From Embleya hyalina (GTDB taxonomy: Bacteria; Actinomycetota; Actinomycetes; Streptomycetales; Streptomycetaceae), in the NCBI RefSeq assembly GCF_003967355.1, contig NZ_BIFH01000013.1, positions 678,651-742,650 on the forward strand: 64,000 nt of DNA, written 5' to 3'. Shown here in pieces: positions 58,098 to 64,000 of this stretch (position 1 is the stretch's first letter; every line of letters starts with the position of its first letter). Below the pieces are notes generated by a model that saw only the letters and a list, made by a program, of their open reading frames with translations, did no database searches and had not been told where the DNA came from. The position numbers and the translations under genes are program-made.

Positions 58098-58943
58098 TCA
58101 CGTCGGCATCCCGGCCTCGGCGCCGTCGCGCAGGGCCGCCACCGCCGCCTCCGGGGTGTCGGTGAAGAACCGGATCGTGCGGGCTTCGCCCCGGCGGCCG
58201 AGCGGGCGGGTGTACGTGACCGGCTCGGTGAGTTCCACGACGACGTTGGTCTGCGAGGCCATGCAGACGCCGAGTCGGTCGTCGGCCACGGCGATGGACG
58301 ACGGTTCGTTGAAGCAGCGGGTGAGGCGGACCGACGCGACGGTGTGCCTGGGGACGCGCAGGTCGAAGAACGCGCCCGAACGCAGCCGGAGTTCGTGCGC
58401 GGTGACCACGTGTGGGCGGGTCACCCAGCAGGCGGCCACGGCGACGGCGGCGAGAATCGAGTAGCCGTCCACGACCAGAAGGGTTCGCCGCAGGACCGGC
58501 GGCGCGCCGATGCCGCGCAGGACGACTTCGGTGGCGACGGCGTCCACGGTCAGGATGAAGATCCAAAGGAACATCACCGGCATCGGCTCGCGGGCATAGG
58601 GCACCGTCACCGCGTCGGGCGGTATGCCGTGCCTGCGGCGCAGACACAGCAGCCACAGACTCTGCATGCCCTTCACGTCGAACGAGATCACGCGGCGTGC
58701 CGGTGCCGGGACGATCTCGCGGACGGTGTGCCGGGCCGCGGTGCGACGGTCGGCCCTCGCCCACCGGGCCGCGGCGTAGACCCGCCCGGACGCGGTCAGC
58801 GTCAGCAGGAGTGCGGCGGTCGCGGCGGCGCCGGACACGACGAGGACGGAGTCGGGCAGGGGGACGCCGGAGAGGAGGACGAGGGTCAGGAGGAGTTCGG
58901 CGGGAATCGCGACGTACATCGTCCAGCGGGCGAGGCGCAGCAT
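58098..58943 (-). CDS. Membrane protein of unknown function
   Basis: A 281-residue protein with about four hydrophobic segments: two near the N-terminus (MYVAIPAELLLTLVLLSGV and VLVVSGAAATAALLLTL) and two mid-protein (MFLWIFILTVDAVATEVVL and ILAAVAVAACWVT). The C-terminal about 90 residues are soluble and PH-like in pattern (LRSGAFFDLRVPRHTVASVRL). The start overlaps the MerR stop by one base (TGATG), so the two are coupled and the membrane protein is probably MerR-controlled. Confidence 0.7.
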   Translation of the reverse strand: MLRLARWTMYVAIPAELLLTLVLLSGVPLPDSVLVVSGAAATAALLLTLTASGRVYAAARWARADRRTAARHTVREIVPAPARRVISFDVKGMQSLWLLCLRRRHGIPPDAVTVPYAREPMPVMFLWIFILTVDAVATEVVLRGIGAPPVLRRTLLVVDGYSILAAVAVAACWVTRPHVVTAHELRLRSGAFFDLRVPRHTVASVRLTRCFNEPSSIAVADDRLGVCMASQTNVVVELTEPVTYTRPLGRRGEARTIRFFTDTPEAAVAALRDGAEAGMPT

Positions 58944-59740
58944 CACGGCTCCCTGTTCGTCAGGGCCACCAGGCGGCGGAACACCTCCGTCTGGGCGGCG
59001 GACAGTTCGGTGGCGATCGCGCCGAGCCATTCGGCGTCCCGTGGGGTCGGGGTCCGGGCCGGGTCGGTGGCGGACGCGCGGTCCGGCGCGGCGGCCCGCG
59101 CCGCCCGCATGGCATCGGTCAGCCCGTCCGGAAGGAAGTCCGCGAAGTCCCGAGCCAGGCGCTCGACTCGGGGATCGTCCGGATCGGCATCGGCCAGCGC
59201 GTCGAGCCGGGCGGTCAGGGCCGCGCCGCGGGCGACCATGGCGGGCTCGGCCAGCGGCCGGAGCAGGTCGGCGAACGCCTCGCGTTGCTCCGGGGTGGCC
59301 GTGGTGTCGATCAGCGCCAGGAACTCGCGGTCGAGTCGGGCGAAATCCGATGCGTGCACGGGGAATTCGCGCAGTACGGCGGCCAGGGCCGGGGACACCG
59401 TCGAGTCGGGGTCCAGGTCCGGGTCCGCCAGCAGCACGGCGAGCCGGGCACGGCGTTCGGCGATGGCTTCCTGCTGCCGCGCCAGATCCGCGTCCAGTTC
59501 GGCGAGAACGTCACGCAGCTCGCGTTCGCGGTCCCGGTCGAGGACGGCGCGGACTTCGTCCAGCGGGAGTCCGAGGTCGGCCAGGCGCCGCGCCCGCGCA
59601 AGCATCAGCGCGTCACGCAGTCGGTACTCCCGGTACCCGTTGGGCAGCCGCGGGGGCTCCGGGACGATGCCCAGATTGTGGTAATGCCGCACGGTCCGAG
59701 TCGACACCCCGGCCAGCGCGGCGATTTCGCCGATTCGCAT
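58943..59740 (-). CDS. MerR-family regulator
   Basis: A 265-residue regulator. The MerR HTH occupies residues 1-70 (MRIGEIAALAGVSTRTVRHYHNLGIVPEP and NGYREYRLRD, landmarks). A coiled-coil follows and then a long C-terminal helical domain of about 150 residues with no cysteine metal site, so a small-molecule or protein signal is likelier than a metal. An operator-like palindrome lies 15 bases upstream, as in self-regulated MerR promoters. Confidence 0.87.
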   Translation of the reverse strand: MRIGEIAALAGVSTRTVRHYHNLGIVPEPPRLPNGYREYRLRDALMLARARRLADLGLPLDEVRAVLDRDRERELRDVLAELDADLARQQEAIAERRARLAVLLADPDLDPDSTVSPALAAVLREFPVHASDFARLDREFLALIDTTATPEQREAFADLLRPLAEPAMVARGAALTARLDALADADPDDPRVERLARDFADFLPDGLTDAMRAARAAAPDRASATDPARTPTPRDAEWLGAIATELSAAQTEVFRRLVALTNREP

Positions 59741-59754
59741 GACTCCATGGAAAA

Positions 59755-59773
59755 CCGTGACGTTACGTCAAGG
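59755..59773. promoter_or_regulatory. MerR-type operator palindrome
   Basis: CCGTGACGT-T-ACGTCAAGG matches its inverse at 8 of 9 positions. On the coding strand it contains TTGACGT as a possible -35, as MerR sites lie between promoter elements. Confidence 0.5.
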
Positions 59774-59944
59774 TCAAGGACGCGCCTCGCCCACCGATCG
59801 GTATTCCCCCGTACGGACCCGGCCTCCCGCCCGACCGCCCGGAGTGGGTGCCCCGAGGGGCGCCCACTCCGCCGTGCGTGTCGGTGGATCTCGGCGGGCG
59901 CGGAGCGGATCCGGCTCCCGCCGAACACGCCTCGGCGCCGCGGG

Positions 59945-60271
59945 TCACGGCAGGGAGGCTCCCTCGTACGCGCACAACACCGCGCGTACCGACCGCTTCG
60001 CGGCGCATCCGCCGCGGTGGCCGCGCAGCAGGTTCCACGCGAAGCAGACCACCATCGCGGCCACGACGACGCCCAGCACCGCGGCGGCCGTCATCGGACC
60101 GTAGGTGAAGGAGGTGATCACACATGCGCCGGCGATCATCACGAGACCCCACACGGTGGCCCGCAACACCGCCCACCACCCGACGCTTCCGGGTTGCCGG
60201 ACCCGCTGCCCGGCGAAGACGTGTCGCCCGGTGGCGCACAGTGTGTTGTCGACCCCGTCGATCCGTGTCAT
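59945..60271 (-). CDS. Small two-helix membrane protein
   Basis: A 108-residue protein with two adjacent membrane segments (VLRATVWGLVMIAGACVITSF and AAAVLGVVVAAMVVCFAWNLL, the second after a short loop) and a basic, Cys-containing tail. The family was not recognised. GAGGGGG lies seven bases before ATG 60271. It stands alone between a MerR gene and a hypothetical gene, with no clear partner. Confidence 0.62.
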   Translation of the reverse strand: MTRIDGVDNTLCATGRHVFAGQRVRQPGSVGWWAVLRATVWGLVMIAGACVITSFTYGPMTAAAVLGVVVAAMVVCFAWNLLRGHRGGCAAKRSVRAVLCAYEGASLP

Positions 60272-60353
60272 GGCCGCGCCCCCTCGCGAGTGCCCACTGA
60301 TACGACCGAGTATCGCCGTGCCCTCCCGCGCGGAACGCACCGTCACAATCCTG

Positions 60354-61175
60354 TTACGCATCGTCACAAGGTTGTGACCGACGCGGCCGCCACGTGTCCT
60401 GCGCCGCGGCCCAGGTCCGCAACCGCGCGACGGCCTCCTCCCGCGAGAGCGGGCCGCGTTCGAGATGCAGATCCTGCAGATGGCGCGTGGCCGCGCCGAT
60501 CGGTGGGCCCGGAGGCAGGCCGAGCAGCGCCATGATCGTCCTGCCGTCCAGAGCCACCGGAACGTCCGGGAGCCTCCTGGACTTCTCGAACTCCGCGGCG
60601 GCCCGCGCCGTTCTCTCCCGCTCCGCCGCCCACTCCCGATGCCACTCGTCGTAGTTCGCCGCCCCTCGCGCGGCCCGGCCGGCCGACCGCCAGCCGTCGA
60701 TGTCCTGTTCCCGACCCAGCCCCACCGCCAGGAACAGATCGTCGTGGTCCGCTTCCTCGAAGCCGCTCGGAACGACATCGAGGAGGGCGAGCGCGGCATT
60801 GATCGGCCAGTCCGCCCGCGGACCGGTGAAGTCCCGGGTATGCGCCGGACCCCACACCCTCGCGCCGTTCCGCCACACCGCGGCGGTCTGGGATCCGTCT
60901 CCTCCGTGGAAGCTCGCCTCCACATAGGCGATCGGCCCACCTCGCGACCAATGGCCCACGACCCGCTCGAAGGCCGCGGACAAGGCCGTGAAGGGTCGAC
61001 CGGGCCCGGCGCCGTCCCGACCGGCAGGCCCGGCCGGCTCCCGGAGGAGCCCTTCGGTGACGGGCACCAGCCCCATGCGCTGTCGGAGCGGAGCGACAAC
61101 CGCTTCCCGGATCCCGGCGGTTCGGTCCCTGAGCAGGTCGAAATCCCCGACGGCGGCGCTGAGCTCGTACGGCAT
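60354..61175 (-). CDS. Hypothetical cytoplasmic protein
   Basis: A 273-residue protein of unknown role. The N-terminal part reads MPYELSAAVGDFDLLRDRT, the middle is rich in Gly/Arg/Trp, and the end (GRTIMALLGLPPGPPIGAATRHL followed by LSREEAVARLRTWA) recalls the C-terminal motif of CCA-adding-type nucleotidyltransferases, without their catalytic domain. That likeness is from memory and may be coincidental. ATG 61175 was chosen; a start at 61250 would overlap the divergent methyltransferase gene. Confidence 0.6.
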   Translation of the reverse strand: MPYELSAAVGDFDLLRDRTAGIREAVVAPLRQRMGLVPVTEGLLREPAGPAGRDGAGPGRPFTALSAAFERVVGHWSRGGPIAYVEASFHGGDGSQTAAVWRNGARVWGPAHTRDFTGPRADWPINAALALLDVVPSGFEEADHDDLFLAVGLGREQDIDGWRSAGRAARGAANYDEWHREWAAERERTARAAAEFEKSRRLPDVPVALDGRTIMALLGLPPGPPIGAATRHLQDLHLERGPLSREEAVARLRTWAAAQDTWRPRRSQPCDDA

Positions 61176-61248
61176 TCCCGCAGGGTAGTCGGAGGCGGGC
61201 GCACTCGTGTCGTCGACTGTCGCCCGAGGACCGGGCAGGATGCCGGAC

Positions 61249-61989
61249 ATGACGAGAGCCGAGGACCGGGAAGAATTCCGTCGGGCGCGGTCGTTCGGGG
61301 CCGCGGCGGACGCCTACGAGCGTGGCCGCCCGCCCTACCCGCCGGAGGCGGTGGCCTGGCTGGTGCCCCGGGACGCGCGAACCGTGGTCGACGTCGGTGC
61401 GGGCACGGGCAAGCTGACCCGGGCACTGCGGGCCGCGGGCCGGGAGGTCGTCGCGGTGGAGCCCTCGGCGGGGATGCGCGAGCAGTTCTCGCGCGTGCTT
61501 CCCGACGTGCGGGTCGTGGACGGGACCGGGGAGTCGATCCCGCTTCCGGATTCGAGCGTGGACGTCCTGGTCTGTGCGCAAGCCTGGCACTGGGTGAACC
61601 CGGAGCTGGCCGTCCCGGAAGCCGCCCGGGTGCTGCGCCCGGGCGGGCGGCTGGGCCTGGTGTGGAACTTCCGTGACGTGTCGGTGCCTTGGGTGGCGGA
61701 ACTCGACCGCATCCTGCGCGACTGCGCCGCGGCACCGACGCGTGCCCGGCAAGTGGAGGACGTGGGCGCGCCGTTCGGGCCCGTCGAGCGGCGGGACCTC
61801 CGCTGGAGCCATCCGCTGTCGACCGGGGAGATCGTGGACATGGTCGCCTCCCGCAGCTATGTGATCACGCTGGAGCCCGCGGCGCGGGAGGAGTTGATGT
61901 CACGGGTCCGCGCCCTGCTCGACGCGGAGCGCCCGACGGAGGTGCCCTATGTGACCGAGTGCCATCGAGCCGTGCTTGGCTCACCGTGA
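61249..61989 (+). CDS. SAM-dependent class I methyltransferase
   Basis: A 246-residue methyltransferase. The SAM-binding glycine motif VVDVGAGTGKLTRAL is near residue 47, the acidic ribose-binding position in VAVEPSAGM follows, and the post-motifs PLPDSSVDVLVCAQAWHWV and LRPGGRLGLVWN are present. AQAWHWV is common in Methyltransf_11 proteins of unknown substrate. AGGA lies eight bases before ATG 61249. Confidence 0.83.
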   Translation: MTRAEDREEFRRARSFGAAADAYERGRPPYPPEAVAWLVPRDARTVVDVGAGTGKLTRALRAAGREVVAVEPSAGMREQFSRVLPDVRVVDGTGESIPLPDSSVDVLVCAQAWHWVNPELAVPEAARVLRPGGRLGLVWNFRDVSVPWVAELDRILRDCAAAPTRARQVEDVGAPFGPVERRDLRWSHPLSTGEIVDMVASRSYVITLEPAAREELMSRVRALLDAERPTEVPYVTECHRAVLGSP

Positions 61990-62227
61990 CCCGCAAGTCC
62001 CCGACACATACCTCGCCGGCCCACTCCCGCACGTTGGCCAAGCTCCACGAAGCCGCCGCTCGGTCGCCGAGAACACCAGGGCGAAGCGCCGGTCGGAGCG
62101 GATGTCTCGGCTGTCGACCCGGCCGTGTGGGCCATCCGGTCGCGGGCGGCGTCGGTGTCGGCGTGCCGCCGACCTCCGCCGCCCGTGACCGGTCCGGCCG
62201 GCCCCGTGCCGGCCGGGGCGAGGTCGG
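61990..62227. other. Gene-free convergent stretch
   Basis: These 238 bases lie between the methyltransferase gene and the tiny secreted-protein gene. Nothing beyond a GGCCGG-rich inverted stretch near 62194-62217, possibly a terminator, was seen. Confidence 0.3.
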
Positions 62228-62419
62228 CTAGCCGGCGAAGCCGAAGGCGGCGTCGCCGTCGCCGACGAAGAAGAAGTCGCCGTGGTGGCCGCCCTCGCCG
62301 AACGCGACGACGGTCTCGGATACCTCGCCGCCGAACGCGTCGGCCTGTGCGGTCCCGGCACCGGCGATCGCGGTGATCCCGGTCAGGACGACGGCCGCGA
62401 CAAGGGTACGAATACGCAT
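62228..62419 (-). CDS. Small secreted protein, 63 residues
   Basis: A 63-residue precursor with a signal peptide (MRIRTLVAAVVLTGITAIAGAGTAQA) cleaved after AQA near residue 26, leaving about 37 residues rich in Gly, Phe, His and acidic residues (HHGDFFFVGDGDAAFGF). No Cys is present, so it is not a rodlin/chaplin of the usual kind. AGGAG lies five bases before ATG 62419. The role is unknown. Confidence 0.65.
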   Translation of the reverse strand: MRIRTLVAAVVLTGITAIAGAGTAQADAFGGEVSETVVAFGEGGHHGDFFFVGDGDAAFGFAG

Positions 62420-63045
62420 GATCTCTCCTATGGTTCGTGTTCGGATCTCAAGGACGATCACACCCGCCAACACCTGCCGAACCCCCGCATTGACCCGAAC
62501 GGGGGCCGTGTCGCCGTCGATCCCGGTGAACCCACACCGACACCTCGACCGTCGCGCACACGGGCACCGGACCGCTCCCGGTGGTCACCCGCACGCCCGG
62601 CGGCCCGACGTCCTCCGGCCCGCCGAACGCGGTCACGATCGGGCACGCGGCACCTCGAGGCGTCCGAGCCGGGTCCGGAGCGCCGCCGCTGCGCCGAGCG
62701 CGATCGTCCAACGCCCGTTCCCCCGCGTGCGCTTCGGTCGACGGTGGTGCCGAACTCGGCTTCGGCTCGGCGGAATTCGCGTTCGGCGGCCACGACGTCC
62801 CCGGCGTGGCCGCGACTCCCGGAGCGGTTGGCGCGTTCCGTCCGCCGGGCGGCGCATCGTGTCCCAGGATGCCCGCCCCGCGCGGAACTACGTTCGTTCC
62901 GCAGCCGGGGAACGCCAGCCCGATCCCCGTCGACGTCCTGTCCGGGCGGCGCATGCGGAACACACCGGCACGCCCGGAGGCATCGCGCAACGTCCTTGCT
63001 GCGCAACGCCTTTCGCGCCAACGCGTCGTCCTCTGGAGATCCGCC
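62420..63045. other. Gene-free region before the metallo-hydrolase gene
   Basis: This 626-base stretch has open frames but none with convincing composition or a start site. It probably holds divergent promoters; no operator or RNA gene was recognised. Confidence 0.35.
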
Positions 63046-63894
63046 ATGTCCCGTGACCCCCACGGTCCGACCATCCACACGCACACGGCCTCGGAGGCCG
63101 GCCTGCTCGTCAACTCCTACCTGGTGGAGACCGACGAAGGCGTCGTGGTCGTCGACACCAACCTCCTCAACTCCGAGATCGCCGCACTCGTCGCCAAGGT
63201 CGACGCACTCGGCAAGCCGCTCCTCGGCGTTTTCGTCACCCACGCACACCCCGACCACTTCAACGGGGTCCACGCCCTCGTCGAGGGTCGCGACGTCCCC
63301 GTCTACGCCACCGAAGCCGTCGACCGCGTCATCCGCGACATCTCCGACGCCAAACGTGCCCAATGGGGACCCGTCTACGGCGACGAATGGCCCGCCGTCA
63401 CGGCCTTCCCCACCGTGCGGTTGAAGGACGGCGACCCCGTCACCCTCGACGGTGTCCGCTACACCGCCCGCGACCTCGGCCCCGCCGAAAGTCACGCGGA
63501 CAGCGTCTTCCTCGCCCGTGCCGACACCGCCGAGCAGGATGTGGCGTTCATCGGCGACCTGGCCTTCCACGGCACCCATTCCTACACCGCCGACGGTCAC
63601 GGAGCCCGGTGGCTGGAGGTCCTGGACACCCTCGCCACCGAACTCGTCGACGCCGCCGTACTCCTGCCCGGCCACGGCGCACCGACCGGCGTCGAAGTCC
63701 TCGCCGCACAGCGCGACTACCTGCTGTGCCACCGCGCCGAGGTCGCCCGCCTGGCCGACGGGAAGCCGTTCCTCACCGACGAGGCCAAGGAAGAGCTCAC
63801 CCGGGTCATGGAGAAGTACGCGCCGGACGCCCCGTTGTCCTGGATGATCGCCCTGGGTGCCGACGCCGTCGCGGCCGAACTCGCCGCGTCCTGA
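63046..63894 (+). CDS. Metallo-beta-lactamase-fold hydrolase
   Basis: A 282-residue metal hydrolase. The zinc motif THAHPDHF gives His66, His68, Asp70 and His71; further ligands are His in GPAESHADS, Asp in FIGDLAFHG and His in LPGHGAPT. GNxLL-like NSYLVETDEGVVVVDTNL opens the fold. The family includes glyoxalase II-like and lactonase-like enzymes; the SH-x-D-S pattern resembles those annotated as MBL-fold hydrolases of unknown substrate. GGAG lies eight bases upstream of ATG 63046. Confidence 0.82.
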   Translation: MSRDPHGPTIHTHTASEAGLLVNSYLVETDEGVVVVDTNLLNSEIAALVAKVDALGKPLLGVFVTHAHPDHFNGVHALVEGRDVPVYATEAVDRVIRDISDAKRAQWGPVYGDEWPAVTAFPTVRLKDGDPVTLDGVRYTARDLGPAESHADSVFLARADTAEQDVAFIGDLAFHGTHSYTADGHGARWLEVLDTLATELVDAAVLLPGHGAPTGVEVLAAQRDYLLCHRAEVARLADGKPFLTDEAKEELTRVMEKYAPDAPLSWMIALGADAVAAELAAS

Positions 63895-64000
63895 CGGGCG
63901 GCCGTCCCCCGCGACCGCACCACCCGCCCGCCGCGAACGCCCGCCGTACCGGTCCCCGGAACGGCGGCCCCGGCGCGGCCTCGGGACGCCGCGTGCCACG

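Noticed and set aside
1-64000. Search for tRNA, rRNA, insertion sequences, integrase or attachment sites
   Set aside because: No cloverleaf, rRNA segment, transposase motif or flanking direct repeats were recognised by eye; a covariance-model and IS search would be needed to be certain.

Overview
The window is about 72% G+C by eye, uses many GTG and some TTG starts, has tightly overlapping ATGA/GTGA gene junctions and encodes a mycothiol-type maleylpyruvate isomerase. Together these point to an actinomycete of the Streptomyces/Embleya kind. No rRNA, tRNA, transposase, CRISPR array or origin was recognised. The content is catabolic and regulatory: about 66 genes, most of them substrate-specific pathways each paired with its own GntR, TetR, IclR, XRE, CGNR or MerR regulator.

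Left part (1-28,400). After an MFS fragment and a stand-alone carrier-thioesterase gene comes the centrepiece (2,880-12,861). This is a bacterial microcompartment (BMC) locus of the actinobacterial RMM/aminoacetone-utilisation type. It holds a GntR regulator, an APC amine permease, a class-III aminotransferase-fold phospho-lyase, an aldehyde dehydrogenase with an encapsulation-type C-terminal helix, two trimer shell proteins (BMC-T), a pentamer vertex protein (BMC-P), a hexamer protein (BMC-H), a small protein with an encapsulation-like N-terminal helix, an APH-family kinase and an SDR dehydrogenase. The inferred path is aminoacetone / 1-amino-2-propanol, then aminopropanol phosphate, then propanal, then propionyl-CoA. 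Small modules follow, each with a divergent regulator and visible palindromes: alpha/beta hydrolase with CGNR protein, TetR with a frameshifted amidohydrolase, XRE-cupin with a ThDP enzyme. Next are several secreted or lipoprotein genes, a membrane-anchored HTH protein carrying a catalytically dead-looking glycosidase domain, and two TetR-controlled enzymes.

Middle part (28,410-41,126). A ten-gene minus-strand operon for inositol-like cyclitols holds iolD, iolB, an aldolase, iolC, a NagB-like deaminase-family gene, two ABC permeases, a binding protein, an IolE-like isomerase and a Gfo/Idh dehydrogenase. It faces a GntR regulator and a ROK kinase. The NagB-like and ROK genes are unusual company and suggest an amino-sugar- or aminocyclitol-containing substrate.

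Right part (41,286-64,000). An ECF41-type sigma factor sits beside an NmrA-like reductase. Then come two aromatic routes next to each other. One is the gentisate pathway (3-hydroxybenzoate 6-hydroxylase, gentisate dioxygenase, maleylpyruvate isomerase, fumarylpyruvate hydrolase, IclR regulator). The other is a complete meta-cleavage pathway (hydroxylase, extradiol dioxygenase, C-C hydrolase, hydratase, acetaldehyde dehydrogenase, aldolase; TetR and IclR regulators). The end holds a MerR/membrane-protein pair, small unknowns, a methyltransferase, a tiny secreted protein and a metallo-beta-lactamase-fold hydrolase.
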